DNA of 64,000 nt from Mesocentrotus franciscanus (lineage: Eukaryota; Echinodermata; Echinoidea; Camarodonta; Strongylocentrotidae): assembly GCA_037976565.1 (NCBI GenBank), contig CP137675.1, forward strand, positions 16,023,330-16,087,329, read 5' to 3'. Positions 25,145 to 39,100 of the stretch are shown in pieces; position 1 is the stretch's first letter; each line of letters opens with the position of its first letter. A program made the position numbers and the translations under genes. Under the pieces are notes generated by a model. It saw only the letters and a program-made list of their open reading frames with translations, searched no databases and was not told the origin of the DNA.

Positions 25145-25973
25145 GAAGAGTTTCATTCCAAAAGGAGCTCAATCCACTTTGGGTACTTCTGAGTAAATCG
25201 CCTTTTTTAATTTCTCCACTTTCCATTTAGTAATGTACCTTGGTGTTGTTATATATGTTAAAGGTGCCACCCTGGACCAATAATATATGATTAGAAAAAA
25301 TCTACCAGTTATTTCTGATTTTTACTAAATTTTTAGATTTTTATTTTTCGTGGATTTAGCTCCTTTTTGAATGAAACATGATTTTGTACCGAAAATTTGT
25401 CATATTTTCTCAATAAAATCACTGAAATTTATTAAAATTAGTAGCAAACCTTTCCTTTTAAATAATAATAGTGAAATCACAACTAAAAATACCCTTTGAA
25501 AAGAAAGTAAACAACATATCCGAGTTTCATTCCAAAAGGAGCTAAATCCGTTTCATTCCAAAGGAGCTAAATCCATGTTTCATTCCAAAAGGAGCTAAAT
25601 CCACAAAATCTATAAATTTAGTAAAAATCAGAAATAACTGGTAGATTTTTTTTCTTCTCATATATTATTGGTCCAGGGCGACACCTTTAACATATATAAC
25701 AACATGAAGGTACATGGCTAAAGGGAAAGTGGAGAAATAAAAAACGTGAAAGTACCCAAAGTGGATTTAGCTCCTTTTGGAATGAAACCGAATTGGATTT
25801 AGCTCCTTTTGAAATGAAACATGATATTGTACCTAAAAATTTTCATACTTACTGGTGAAATTTTAGAATGTGATATAGTGCATTTTGTCCCCATGTAGGA
25901 AATCATCATTTTAAGACAAAAAACTCAATTTTGATAAAATATGGATTTAGCTCCTTTTGGAATCAAGCTCTTC
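25145..25973. mobile_element. Foldback element with TTTCATTCCAAAAGGAGCTA motif arrays
   Basis: Ends GAAGAGTTTCATTCC and GGAATCAAGCTCTTC are inverted. The motif GTTTCATTCCAAAAGGAGCT (or its inverse) occurs about nine times, at both ends and in the centre. The left and right arms also pair over ~200 bp (GGTACATGG..AAAGGGAAAGTGGAGAAAT; ATATATTATTGGTCCAGGG). No coding capacity. The same family is at 45995-47926. Confidence 0.85.
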
Positions 25974-26404
25974 AAATACAATTTCCTTAAATGAATCAAT
26001 AACCTTGGTACTTTAATTTCCGGTAACGTGCAAGATGAGGTAATTAACTATATTCTATTGATGAGGAGACCAGACAGAATGCGAGAGAATACGAGAGAGA
26101 GAGAGAGAGGTTGACACGCACCCTCTTTATAGACAAAGGAGATAACTATGCATCAAAGACGGTATCTAATTTGGCAGATGTCCGCAAATAAAAGAAAATT
26201 GATGATGTTTGCAGATGTAATGACATTTATGAAATGGAGTTCAACCGGAAGTGAGGGTCAATTCGGACATGATATAGAACCCGGACATTTTTGAAAGGGT
26301 GGTTGAATATTGTTCAAAATGACATACCCAGATAATTGCCAGCCACCGTCAAACCTAAACGTTCTTTTACAATAAGTGTGGACAGTTTTCAAGACGTTTT
26401 AAAG

Positions 26405-29400
26405 ATGGTAAGAGTGCTTTTACTTTCGTTCTTGTGAAAATCATTAAATTTGTATTTTCAAATAATTTTATATTTGTAAAATTGATTTATTCGGATTGGA
26501 TTATCCTGTTTGTTTGAAATGATTAACATAATCGAAGCTGAATATCGATATAGTGGTTTGTACGATCATAAAAATGTCAAGAAAATTACCATTTAAGAAA
26601 AAATACTTAGGAATTAGCCCTTTAAATTGCACCACAAAGTAACTCATCGTTGTGAATACTACTCGAGTAGCGGGTAAACGTCCATGGGATATCATGACTG
26701 GTAAGCGAGGTAGCTGTGTAAAGCGAAAATCCAGGGGCCGTATATTCCTAAAATTAAATTCCACTATACTATATGAACAGAGAATACAGTTGTCCATTGG
26801 GTAACTAGCAATTTATTTTCTCCTCATAAATATGAATTATGTTTTGAAGGGCACAGCATGTTGCATTCAATTTCCTTAATTACCTTCTCAATGTCGTAGC
26901 ATGTATTTACTTTTTTAGAAAGGGCGTAATTCATCGACTACGAAAAATGAATTAATTTAATTCGCAACTAAAACTATTTTCATAGCGTCAGTCTTCCGTT
27001 TTGTACAATTCAGACAGTGATGATGATAGCTTCGGCATGTATGGACATAAAAAAAAATAAAAAAATCGATGACCACGATTGATAATAACTATGTTTTCCT
27101 CAATTTCCTGGTAGTTTTACTATTGTTTTGCTTCATATACATATTTTTTTTAAAACTTCAATCTGTTACTTACTGACAGTTCACCCTCGTGTCTTCATAC
27201 CAGCTCATGGTGTTCGTGGTACTGATTGCGTACATTGACATTACACGTAATTATTTGCCTTCATTTTTTGCTTTCTCCCTTTCGCCATTTTGCCTCTAAG
27301 TTGCTTTCATTTCTCTTTCTCCCCCCCCCCACTATATCATCCATTTTCTTTCTCTGTCCCCCTCCCCCTCTCTCTTTTAAAAACTTTTTAAAATCTGATT
27401 TACGAATACGACTACATATATATAAATATAAATAAATATATATATATATATATTAGATAGCTTAGACAGATACCGGGATGTGATTGGTCCAGAGCTCGTA
27501 TATAATATTCATACATAAGTAGAGTACAATGTTAATACGTACAAATCTCTACCTACATTTAACTGTTTTTGAACATGTTGAATTATTATTAATAATAATA
27601 ATAATAGGCATTTATATAGCGCCGTCTATCTAGACAATCCTATTCCGAGGCGCACAAGAAAAATAGAAAGAATGAGAGAGTTTGGATGAGTGTCATAGTG
27701 CCAAATTTAAATGTTTTACAATGTTTTTCACATTACACGCGTGTTCAAAAAGGAAGTTTACTACCAAAGCTTTCAATATTTTCTTCCAAACCCATGATTT
27801 AAATGTGTTACGGTATGGAGTTATCAGTAAGCAGGACCTGGGCAGACTCCAACGTCTTCGGAATAAGTGAGCTTGGCTAAACCGAAATGGTCCCATACTA
27901 CCCCATTGTTAAACGAACTACAGTAGCAAGGTTATTGAGAGATTACAACACCGGATACTTCTTCAAAATTGTAAATATTTGTTACCCCCATTTCCCCTAA
28001 ATATCTCTTCACTCTTTCAGCAACAGAGAACTTCAAATTCACTTCGATCTACCTCAGGTCCGTTCTTCCTCATTCTTAAATCCCGAAATCAGACTGGCTT
28101 CATTTTTCTTCAACCCGTTGTCCTTACGCCTATGGAAAAACTCCCTGTATTTCTGAGAAATAGTACTTCGCTCTGAAAACACACCTCTATACGATTATTA
28201 ATTTGTCCAGAGCCTTGTATCCTCTAGAGAAGGCGTCTTATAAATCACATTACTGTTATTATTATTATTATCATCATTATAATAATACATTGTAATTATA
28301 ATCATCATTATTATTATCATTATTATTATGATAATGATGATTATTATTATTATTATCATTATTATCATTTTATTATTATTATTATAATCATTATCCGCAT
28401 TATTAACATAATTTGGTAGTATTATGTTTATATTGATACATACTTTGAATAATTACTCATGTGTACCTTTTCAATGTAGATTTGGCAGATGCATCGTTTT
28501 GTAGACCACTCTTACTGGCGGATTCGTCGGTAATTTGGCCGGTTCCAGTAAGAATAACGAACTACCCATTCGATACCTTACATAATGGTAAACTCCAGCA
28601 CTACGCCTGTATACCACCTCACGGTATGTCTTCTGAATATATTTTGCTCTCTCTTCAGCATTTTAAATTAAATTTCTTTGTAAAAGCTTGTGTAACATGG
28701 TATGACAAAGCTGCATAGGGATGTATATGGAAAATGCTGGAAGAAGGCTCACTCCCCCGTTCTAAGCCTAAAAGTATACCTTGAAATTAGATCATTTTAC
28801 AACAAAAGTCAACCATCACTAGTTAATATGTACTAATCACTCCCAAAATACACGATGAACCTTCTTTTTCCTTAAATTTGAGAAAAGCATTATTTAGAAT
28901 AGCTAATGAAAGAAATTGGTTTTGTTTACAATACGAATTTTTGAAGACCCCCAAACCGTTCCATAACATATACCCCTAACGTGATGTATTGCACGTATTC
29001 TATCTTATAAAGTGATCAACGAACAATTTCCTCAAGGGACCTCGTTATCTGCTTCAACATCAGAAACATCATTCGCTGATCAAGAAACTGCTCCGTCGGA
29101 AGAAGAAACAGCTTCAACACCGGTAGTAACTTACCCTGAATCAACAACAGCACCATCAACTCTCACAACGCAGACAATAGATGTTTCTTCTGTAGAGGGG
29201 ATTCACACAACGCCGGCGACACTGCCTCTTACAACGTCAACAAGTCACATGACAACCTCATTTGTAACAAATCCAAGCAGTCATATCACAAGCGCCGAGT
29301 CAACAATGTCTACGAGTTATCCCATGATAACTCAGTTGACTGCAACAGACGTTCCCACAACAACCACTCATTCCACAACAACCGATATTCCTACAACAAC

Positions 29401-32400
29401 AACAACAATGGTGTTTTACACATTAACTACACAATCTACGACGACATCGATTTCTACTACAACAACCGAGCCTATGACAACAACAACAACTATTCCTACA
29501 GCAGCAACAACAACGATTTCAACTACAACCACCCAGTCAACAACAAAGATGATTCCCACTACAACAACGACGATCCCCGCTACAACAACCCAGTCTATAA
29601 CAGCGATTCCCACAACAACCGTCGATTCGCAAACCCAAAACATTCAGAGTAAGTTTCAAGACTATCGGGATTAGTTTTTCTAAGGATACTCCCGTAGTTT
29701 TGTATTAACCTATTGCCAGTAAACATAAATGTTATGTATTGAGAGTACCCGAAACGCCATTTGATATATTTTATACAAAAATATTTAAATTAAATTTCTT
29801 ACATCTCAGTTAACATTAAAGACATGGGTTCAAATAGATTTCCTACATTTCAGTGAACATAAAGGCAATTGTTGTAATCGCTTTCTGGTACTATTATTTT
29901 GTCTGATCGTGACATATCGATCAATAGTAATTTTTGATTTCTGAAAAAAAGTAGCAAAAGCACATGTCATTGTAATATAAAGTAGGTATCGACTCGGAAG
30001 GGGCAATATGTTTGGATTGGATTTTTTGTTTCTTATTCGCATAATATGAAATCAACAGAATCAGGAAAACCTTCTTCCAATTATTTTGATCAGACCCAAG
30101 TGATTGTGAGTCATTCTTTGAGATAAAAAATGACATGAGGAAACCTCAATATAAACTTGATATTTTACAAAATTGTACCCAGGTGTCACGTTTTGAATTT
30201 CGTCTTTTAACAAAAGCTTGCTCACCAACTAAGTCCTTCCTTTAAAAAAAAAAAATTGAAAAAAAAGAAGGAAAAAAAAAGGGAAAAACAACAATAGGGG
30301 GGCAATTAGTGCGCATGTGCAATTTATCTCGGCCTACCAAGCAGCTCGGGAATTTTGAAAGAACGTAATAAATAGGTTTGGTCCCGATGTAGAGGGCGTT
30401 TATACGTAGTTGCTAAGCAACTTCTAGATAAAATAACCATGTAAAATCGCAATTTCTTCGACCGTAAGCCGCATTTCTTACTTTTTCACAAGATGCGAAG
30501 GTTTTCGTCACCGACAATGGTCACAATAAAATCTTCTGGGCTGATCTACAGAGTATGACATTCACCGAGACGTCCTTTGATCCAGAATCGGAACCATGGG
30601 ATATAACCTATGACCATGTTGAGCATAAAGTCTACTGGACAGAAACCGGACACAAACTGATATACAGCGCTAATGTAGACGGGACAAACAAAGAGAGTAT
30701 TCCGAATTTTAGCTACGATGGTAAATATGATTTATTTAATTAGGTATACTATCATTTCTTCGACAGTCGCGTCAGTCACATGTGCTCAGGAGAGGACAAG
30801 TAACTTTATTTTTTTTAAACATCAGCTTTAAAATTTCCAGGATATCTAGAGACGTTGATCTATATTAAGGGATAGGGGTAAATGCATGAATTAAGGATTC
30901 CGATCTGTTCATTTCCGAATTCTGCTTCTTCAAGTAGAAAATTACGTCAACACTATTTTCTTATTTAAACCGACAGGTCCTGTAGACATAGCCATTGCAG
31001 GGACAGCCCGAAGGATTTATTGTGCTTTTCGAGACGATTCCGCCATCAAATCGATCAATCTAGATGGAACAGGAGAGGTGGACGTGGTTTCCAACGATAT
31101 CGACAAGCCACGTGCCGTCGTAGTCTTTGAAACAACACAGTAGGTGTTTCTGATCTTTAAAAAAAAAAATCATCTGGTCATTCCAGGATAGATCACATTA
31201 TACGCCTACCCATCGTATTTGTTATGTATATGAAAAATATATATCCATAATTATATTTAGAAATATCAACGAAATTAAATCGTGTATCTTGAAAAAATAT
31301 CAGCCATTCGACTACTTGTTATCAACATAGACTTAGCGACACATTTTTTTTCTAGAGACCCTAAGGGACGGACAGCTCTTACCAGAATAGCTTCTTTCTT
31401 TTCGTCAGTGTATGGATTTTGCGTGTCCTGTCAGAGAGAGAGAGATTGGGGGCGAGCAAATAAGGAAATCTTTCTTCCTTTCAATAACATCCTTTTATTT
31501 TATCCAGCAACGTTATCATTCAAGTTGGGAAGGTATTTTTCCTGCGTGAACATGTCATTTTGGCAAGTCATTAATCTACATTTGCCACACTCGACCCAGG
31601 TGAGGAAATGTGTACCTGGCAGGAATAGATTCCTTGAAATGTTCAAGCGCCATAATGACAACCATACTAAAGCCGGGACAATAACTGTGGAGCTCCAGTG
31701 TCAATTCTGACAGACATGAGCGCTATACAATACCCCACTATGAATATTATTATCTTAACAAAACATTTTCAATCTCAAGAGTTTCTTCTTATGAAGCTCG
31801 TGTATTAAATTGGTATTTTTCATGTCTATTATTCTCTTGTTCGTATCATTATAGACATCTGTACTGGTCTCACACAAGCAAGATAGAACGGATTGATTTA
31901 GATGGGTCGGGACGAATGTTGTTATTTGACAATGAATTGTATGACAAAATTGTTGGATTAGACGTTAGTATACCAGGTAAGCTAAATTTGGAGTGTTTAT
32001 ATTAATCCAACACTTTATCTCTTCACCATTTTGTCTGTAACTTTTTTCCTTTTTATCAAATTGTGTCGAACTATAGATAATTTTTTTTGAAATCAGAACG
32101 AAATGAAATGATATTTTATAAAATCATGTTTATCAAACTGTTTTTCTACAACTTTATTTCACATCGGAAGAGATGAAATAATACTCCCGCCCGTAAAATC
32201 AAACAGATTTATTTTTTGAGGATTGAGGATACATGTATTGCAAGTCGAACCTAAGTTTACATTTATTTCATTCACAAATGCTTCTTCATCTTTTATTTTA
32301 TCTAAAATTATGTTAAGCTGATGTTTAGTATGCCAAATGCAGTGTGTGTTAACTTTTTTTGCATGACCAATTGATTTTGACTCAAAACGTTAAAATTCGT

Positions 32401-32713
32401 CAGAAATTTAGATTCATACTCCTTTTATTTCAATTCTATATCAGACAATCGTATATACTTCGCTGACGAAGGAGCCAAACAGATCGTCTTTACTGATCTA
32501 CAAGGTAACAACATGCAGCAGGTCCAGGGCGTGTCTGGTAACTACCTGCCACAGGATGTTATATTATACAATGGGGTGATATACTTCACAGACAAAGATA
32601 TCAAGGGGGTCGTCCGCTGTGGTGATTTTACCGAGCCGGTTCCGAATTTTATTGGGAGCCCGAGCAGCGTGTTCTCAAATCCACGAAAGATGCACATCAC
32701 ATCTATTGCTTAA
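26405..32713 (+). CDS. Gene 2: secreted mucin-stalk protein with YWTD-type six-bladed beta-propeller
   Basis: Eight coding exons: 26405-26407 (ATG only), 27180-27246, 28480-28623, 29013-29648, 30493-30720, 30977-31139, 31855-31976 and 32445-32713. They total 1632 nt and 543 residues, with phases 0,1,1,1,1,2,1 all closing. Order: signal peptide (hydrophobic LMVFVVLIAYI core), two-cysteine module ending HYACIPPH, a ~210-residue Thr/Ser stalk, then six YWTD-like blades (VFVTDNG, VYWTETG, IYCAFRD, LYWSHTS, IYFADEG, IYFTDKD). LDL-receptor class B propellers normally bind extracellular ligands; the ligand here is unknown. Unlike LDLR/LRP, no EGF closes the propeller and no transmembrane segment follows. 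The intron-2 acceptor and the GTAGGT donor at 31140 are chosen because only they keep the frame. It is a close paralog of gene 4. Confidence 0.82.
27590..27665. repeat. Dispersed-repeat fragment after an (AAT)n tract
   Basis: (AATAAT)n followed by GGCATTTATATAGCGCCGTC and TATTCCGAGGCGCACAAG. The TATATAGCGC string also occurs in diverged form next to the SINE tail at ~63013, suggesting this is the 3' end of a SINE-like family in the opposite orientation. Confidence 0.5.
28255..28400. repeat. (ATT)n/(ATC)n microsatellite in gene 2 intron 2
   Basis: Long run of TTATTATTATCATCATTAT-type triplets ending about 80 bp before the exon 3 acceptor at 28480. Confidence 0.85.
29013..29648 (+). CDS. Gene 2 exon 4: mucin-like Thr/Ser stalk
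   Basis: A 636-nt symmetric phase 1-1 exon. The first 60 residues mix Ser, Thr, Glu and Pro. From about 29340 it becomes nearly pure Thr with Ile/Pro/Gln breaks (TTTTDIPTTTT-like), built from ACA/ACT codons. Such stalks are heavily O-glycosylated in mucins. The low-complexity DNA makes slippage and length polymorphism likely. Confidence 0.85.
30493..30720 (+). CDS. Gene 2 exon 5: propeller blades 1-2
   Basis: 228 nt, phase 1-1. Contains VFVTDNGHNKIFWADL and KVYWTETGHKLIYSANVDGT, the second being a canonical YWTD plus DGT blade signature. Equivalent to 57065-57283 of gene 4. Confidence 0.87.
30977..31139 (+). CDS. Gene 2 exon 6: propeller blade 3
   Basis: 163 nt, phase 1 to 2. The YWTD position reads IYCAF, followed by SINLDGTGEVDVV. 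The paralogous exon 58063-58222 keeps the same unusual cysteine (VYCAF). The donor CA|GTAGGT is needed: the next GT would put TAG in frame. Confidence 0.83.
31563..31757 (+). mobile_element. SINE 3'-half fragment in gene 2 intron 6
   Basis: Contains ATCTACATTTGCCACACTCG, ACCCAGGTGAGG, and AGCGCTATACAATACC followed by ATTATTATC. These are in the same order as the body and tail of the full-length SINE at 63000-63253 (inverted there). The tRNA-like head is missing. Confidence 0.7.
31855..31976 (+). CDS. Gene 2 exon 7: propeller blade 4
   Basis: 122 nt, phase 2 to 1, the same length as gene 4 exon 60340-60461. LYWSHTSKIERIDLDGSG is a classic YWTD/LDG blade. Confidence 0.87.
32445..32713 (+). CDS. 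Gene 2 exon 8: propeller blades 5-6 and stop
   Basis: 269 nt from phase 1 to TAA at 32711. IYFADEGAKQIVFTDLQG and VIYFTDKDIKGVVRC are blades 5 and 6. The C-terminal NPRKMHI motif is matched by YPRRLHI at the end of gene 4. A SINE copy starts 44 bp after the stop, so any 3' UTR must run into it. Confidence 0.87.
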
Positions 32714-32756
32714 AACAATACTCAAAACTTATTTCAACCACTTTCCCCTCCTAATG

Positions 32757-32953
32757 TCCTTTGGCGAGATATTAATCTACACTGCCACTCTCCACCCAGG
32801 TGTAGTAAATGGTACGCGGTAAGAAGACATGCCTTGAATGCTTGAGGGCCTAATCATGAAAGCCGCGTTAAAAGCTGGGGTAATAATATGATGTCAGGGC
32901 CCTCAGAGAGAACAGTATTAATACTGATGATGATACCCTGGATAAACAAGACA

Positions 32954-33001
<48 letters not shown>

Positions 33002-33090
33002 TATCATTATCATTCTTTTTCCCTTCTTCCTCTTCTTCTTCTTCTTCTTCTTATTATATTTATTATTAATAGTATCATCATTATTATAAT
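32757..33090 (+). mobile_element. SINE 3'-half fragment with expanded (ATT)n tail
   Basis: TTAATCTACACTGCCACTCTCCACCCAGGT to CCCTGGATAAACAAGACAT is the body of the SINE, followed by a long ATT/CTT/ATC microsatellite (32957-33090), probably grown from the SINE tail. The head is missing. Confidence 0.7.
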
Positions 33091-34630
33091 GTAATCTGAC
33101 TCTTGAAGAAATGAGCGAAGACTGGAGTCCATGTTACGAACCAAGCGAAGTGACGTCATAACTATATGTTATATATTATTGAAGTGACATTAGCGTTTTG
33201 TACGGTGAGGAATTCTCGGCGTTTTGGGGAATTGTGCAGGATATGGTTGGTAAATGAATGGATGAATAGTTGGACTGGCCATGCAGCACAACTACCTATC
33301 CAATCTATAGAGTAAAAAAGGCTCCTGGCTGTGTATAACGAAATGCACATGTACCTGTTGTTTATATATACTCCAATACTAGTTAAAATGTCCTCTAGCG
33401 AATGGAATAATATACCATACTCAATACGAAAATCTGTCAACATAAAAAAAACTGAAGACCCATCTTTTTCAACAGAGCTATAGTCTTCTTCTTTTTTTGT
33501 TAACATTTTTTTCTTCTTCACATTTTAAGTTAAAAGAGTTAACAAATGATGGATGTTAAATGTAGCACAAATATTTCATGAACAATTTATATATTTAACC
33601 AATGCACATGAAAATATGTATAATTGGTTCATTCAAGTAAACTGTAGTCAACACCTGCGTGTGTGTAACTGCTTCGTCATTAATCTCTCATCTAAAAATG
33701 TGCCTAATATTTCAGTCTTTGTGTATAAGAGCCCTACTTATTTATTATCATTCCTTAGTTAATCGAGAATTTATTGAAATTTGTAAGATTGACTATGAAA
33801 AACGTATTAATAAACATAATGCATGTGTCAAAAGTATAAACTTGGAATAGGAAATAAAGATGTGATTTAAGTTATAACTTTTACCGTATAAGTAATCATC
33901 ATATTATTTCGTTCACAAAAATGTTCAATATATTTCTAAAGCTAGTTGGTAGATGGGACATCATTTCTTCAGTTGACACAATTCATTTTTATATTTGTTA
34001 AATATTTACTCAGTAGGCCTATGTTGACTTATTTTCGAATTTTACATGGAAAAATCTGTGATGGAATTTGATGATACTATTTTGTATTTAGTTACGTTTT
34101 CGCTATACAGAAAGAGACCGCGACATAGAAGAGTTTCATAGACTTACCCACTGATGCCATACACTTATTGAAATAATGCATTCAACCTGTAGAATACGTA
34201 TGATGAATTGTGCGCCTGTTTAATGTGATGAATTCACATAAATCCCTTTCTATTTTTCTCGTTTCCTCTGTTCCCAAACGTTGTTATATCATCTCCATTG
34301 CGAAATTTCAGATTTTTTTTTGTAGGAGAGTAAATGAGAAAATTAATGTTAACCACCGGTCAAAGCTGTAAAGAAACACACTTTGTATAGAATAAATATT
34401 CTGTCACAGACCCACATGAACTGATAATTGTTCAGATATAGTGTCATGTCATGCTCGAAGATATGGAGAATAAATATCTGTTTAAATAATGAATACAGCT
34501 TAATATAGCTATAGTGTTGTTCTTTTCTGCTAAAATCATCATGACTTTATTATGTATTGATAAACTACCGTATAGATGATTTGTACTACAAATTCGAAGA
34601 ATGGGATTGAATAGTGATGTTCTGAAGCCT
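33091..34630. other. Intergenic region between genes 2 and 3, no gene seen
   Basis: AT-rich, with no convincing exon and no clear repeat family. Confidence 0.4.
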
Positions 34631-34633
34631 TTT

Positions 34634-34870
34634 GTCGTGGTCTGGTGGTTCATACTTTTGACTCTCAGTCCAAGCGTTGATGGTTCGAATCCAAGTCCGG
34701 CACTAATGTATCTTGGCAAGGCATTAATCCGTATTTGCCACTCTCCACCCAGGGGTAAATGGAAACCTGGCAATGACTGGGGGTTATAATTGTAGGGCCC
34801 TTATAGAAAGAACAGCATTGGTGATAGTGAGGCTTCCCTGGGTAAACAAAATTATCATTAGTATTATTAC
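34634..34870 (+). mobile_element. tRNA-derived SINE, near full length
   Basis: The head contains an A-box-like TGGTCTGGTGG and a B-box GGTTCGAATCC (34682-34692) at tRNA spacing. The body follows with TGCCACTCTCCACCCAGG, GTAAATGGAAACCTGGCA and CCCTGGGTAAACAAAATTAT, and the tail is ATTATT-rich. The head does not fold as a complete tRNA and runs straight into the SINE body, so it is not called as a tRNA gene. Confidence 0.8.
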
Positions 34871-36155
34871 ACATCAGAGTAAACAGCACGAATAAACAGA
34901 AAAGATGAAAGGGTGAAACATCTTCAGAAATCATCTATTCAATGCCAAAAATTCGATATCATATTGCTATTGTATAGATTGTGATATTTCGTGATGGACG
35001 ATGAATCCCGTCCCAGTACATTCTATCAAACAAAACAAAGATCTTCTCTAAAGTTGTGTTTATTCTGTTTTTTTTAAGTAAGTGTTCGTAAAAATGGGAG
35101 AAAAATTCATAGTTGAAATGTAAGATGAGAAACAGAGGCCATGTAAGTATCCCATCTCCCAGATACTTCATCTAACCAAAGACACTCTGCCCACTTGACT
35201 TTTGTGTAGTGACATGTGACATAGTTCTGTGGAGTTCTTTACAGTGAATGTGATAGTCAGTAAGAATGAATAACTTCTCAGAATGTAATGTTTCTTTTAA
35301 ACCTCGATAGCTACAAATTTCCTCCCTTTTTCCCCATCACCAGTAGCCTTTCATAATAACGTTTGTACAGTGGATTCCAAACTGCTCTCTTTCTTTTAGC
35401 AACCAACGTAATATTATAGAAAAGAAAACGGGGTCGATCGTTTAATGTATTGACTTGTTTCTTTGTTCCATCACGAATGAACTCGTTATTGATGTATTAA
35501 CAATGATGTTATATACTGTCGCCATCGCTACCATTCCAGGCGTATGGATGTTTGAATGCAGTGACATGATATTATGGACAGTTAAGTCAAATAAATATGG
35601 CTATGTCACGCTGCTCTATGTCAACAAATGTAAAAATAGATAGAATCAGAGATATACTTCGTGTATCTTAAACACCGATGCTAAAGTGTGAATAAAGGTA
35701 ACGCTTTTACCAAGTTTGCTGAACATAAACTTGTGCAAACATCAATGGGTATCGAGAAGAAAAGAGAAAGTTAGAGTGAAAATGAAGAAGAGAGAATGGG
35801 TGATTTGACACAGAGAGACTGGAGACAGATACAATCTGGACAGAAGAGGGAATCGTATAGTGTTACCATGGATACACGTCACTGATAAAGTCTCTTACAT
35901 TTTTTTTTGCATCTTTTACAAGATATTTGACTAAGGTATAAATTTTATGTAAACTGCGTTAAAACACACAAGATGAGCAAAGTGTAGAACGAAGTGAACT
36001 GCCTTTTGGTCATTGCCCACAAGCATCGCACAATTTATGATCGACATTTGATATATCTGACGATAGCTTCTACATTGAATGGCCTCTTTCACCTTGTTAT
36101 TCGATGGAGACCGAACTATTCATGTGACACAAGCTCTGACATTTGAAACATCAGA
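34871..36155. other. Intergenic sequence upstream of gene 3
   Basis: No exon or repeat recognised. The promoter and 5' untranslated exon of gene 3 should lie here but cannot be located by eye. Confidence 0.35.
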
Positions 36156-39100
36156 ATGGTAATATATATCTTTAATTTCATAAGCATTCAAAGTATCGCA
36201 TGGTTTATTTTCGTTGTAACAAGAGGATGATCAATTCTATATGAGTTGATAATTATGCGGGTTTGAAAATTCTAACTTGAATACGTATGTCTGGGAATGT
36301 CCAAGAAATATATATCCTATATTCTTTTAAGCATTAGACAATGATCTGTTGATTGTATTGGTCCAAATAAAAATTTGTATGAAATGAATGAATTGTTGTG
36401 AAATGCTTAATAGACCTATCTTCCTTCACAATAAGTTCGCTAAGCTGAAACATTAAGATATCAAGTGACCCGTTTTGAATTCAAAGGGGATATCTTTAGA
36501 CAGTTCAAATGCATCCACTAAATTTAAACGGAACTTCGTATGAGTATCGTATTTGAAGCATTATTTACTGTTGTGCACAGTTTCATCGTAAAATTATGTT
36601 GTTCAGAGAGAACAATAAACACTATTACCTTTTATTGGCAAAATATGTCTTGTACCTCTTTATTCAAGCAGGCCTTTGGCACTGAAAAGAATTTTGAAGA
36701 AGTTTGAAGTTTGAAGTTTATTATCCAAACAAAAAAGTAAATCAATATAACAATCAAATGTGAATGTTTAACAATGAAAGGATAAATGGGACAAGAAATA
36801 GCATGAAATGCTAATCGTGTCTGGTACCACTAACACACAAAAGTATCACAACAATGAATGAGAATGTAATGAATAAATATGAACAACTACCATGTTTGTA
36901 AATAAAATGTAATAAAATTGTAGAATTGAATAAAAATGAACAAAAAATAATTGAATAACTAATAGATTAATAATAGATAAAGGAATAAATGAATAAATGA
37001 ATAAATACTTAATAAATAAACACATCAATCAATTTATCAATAAGCGTCCTATTTATTCAATTTGAGCAATAACAGGTTCTTGTTTTGCTGTGAAATGAGA
37101 TTTGAAAAATCCCAGTCGTTATGATGATTATTTGTAGTTTAATTATCTCTTTTTCAGGAACTAGCCCTGTGTCGTCTTTTGACCCTTATATTCTACTTGG
37201 CAGTATTTGTGGCAGGTACGCATCTTCTTCTAACTAACCAAATTGTTGAAGCATATCAAAGACGTGTAATGATATCACTCTCAAAACATCAAAGCAAATC
37301 AATCTCAAACAACGACAACAACAACAAAAACATAAAAAAGGACGTTATCGTAAAGGTTGTCACTTGTTAAACAGGAAAAAAGACTGTAGAAGTAGATGGA
37401 AATTAGTGGAAATGATGACTGAGCGAGCAAGAGGGACAGAAAGACCGAGAGAGAGAGAGAGCTAGGTAGGGGCATATGGGTATAGACGTAGCCTACATGT
37501 CATTAAGGCTACATACTGTTAGCATATGCCTAGTAGGTGAGATCACTATCGTTACCATTTAAATTACGATTGTTTTCTTTATCTGGAAATATTGCACGTA
37601 TTTGTTAAAAATGTCATTTGCATCTTTCGATTTCAGTCAGTTTCTTGCACGAATTATCTCTATGTTTAAGGTAAACTGTTCTCAGAATATGACTGCAAAC
37701 CAATAATTTTATCGAACGGAACAATCCTCAATCAGAAAGCAGTGGAAGTCTTAAACCCTCAACAATCATCACCACTAGGCCCGGAAATCCATACTGCATG
37801 CAAGCTGGTGTATGGTAAGTAGTTCCAGACATTAGCATTGAATATATATAGTTGGTGCTTCAGTCACAGTATTTTTGTGTCTGTCCATCGTCCATCCGTA
37901 CATTCTAGCAATCCTTTTGTCTAATTTATCGAAATTCGAGAAAGCTATGTTAAGCACAGAAGGATGGACTGTTTATCTATAAGATACAGACCTGTAAGGT
38001 GATAACAGGCCCGGGCCCCCTCCCCTAGAAAAAAAAACAGGTAAAAACACCCTTTTTGTAAAAAAGAAGATGGGACCCTCCCCTGGCGCCCAAGGGGGTT
38101 GGTGGTTTAAAAAAAAGAAAATCAATTTTCGGAGGCAAAGTTTTGTTGTTGCTCACTACCCCCCACTGAGCGGGAAATCGGCCGGCACGGTTTTCAAATT
38201 TTCGCACGAAGTGGGCCCCTTATTCGGCGCCCTCCCTTGCCGCCGGCTGGATCCGCCCCTGGGTCTACATCAGAAAATACATCTTTACCCGAGATTAAGC
38301 ACGCAATAGACCAGTTCATAGCTAGCATATGGTACAGGTAATGACCCCAAAGATCTTTTAAACATGGTGATGGTCATATCAATTGGCGCATGTAAGAAAA
38401 ATCACTCTCACAGTGATGGAGATGCGTCACGAATAACTTGTGTTCGCCCTTGGAAACAATACTTCCAACTGTGTATCATGGGATGCACCTTGTGGATAAT
38501 GATTACATAACCTCCAAAAATATGTGTCCAGTATTCATCTCAGTGGGTTATAACATTGAGTATAAATGACCTTCATCGGTTCATGTGCTGATCGTATACG
38601 ACTGGCTTATCTGATTTAATAAAGTAGGATTAGGAGGTGGCACATTGGAGACGCAATCACAACAAGTTTGATACATAATTTATTTGCAATACGTTAATCA
38701 ACATTTGCCACACTCCACCCAGGTGAGGTAAATGGGTACCTTGTAGCATTATTCCTTGAAATGCACTGTGCGCTGATAACGGCTGCCGGAGCTAAAGCTA
38801 GGGTAATCATTTCCAAAAAAGCTCTTTGAAAGCGCATAGGGACGTTATATTATATCATAATGTGTTATACGCTATGCAAGAACGGATTATTATTATCATA
38901 TTTTAAAAATGTTTAAGGAACAAATATCATCTCTCATCTTGTAGGAATCAATGCCATATATCAAGTTCCTCACTATTTTGAATATACTGTTTTGACACAG
39001 AGTGTGCTGATAATCCGTGTGAAAATGGAGGAACCTGCTTGGAATTATTGTCCGGGTACATGTGCACCTGTCCACCTGGTTTCACTCACAGAAACTGTCA

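Noticed and set aside
31282..31710. 142-codon open frame within gene 2 intron 6
   Set aside because: Its 3' half is a SINE fragment and its 5' half shows no family similarity; gene 2 phase closes without it.
34634..34710. Possible tRNA gene (A- and B-box motifs)
   Set aside because: No complete cloverleaf; it continues directly into the SINE body shared with other copies in the window.
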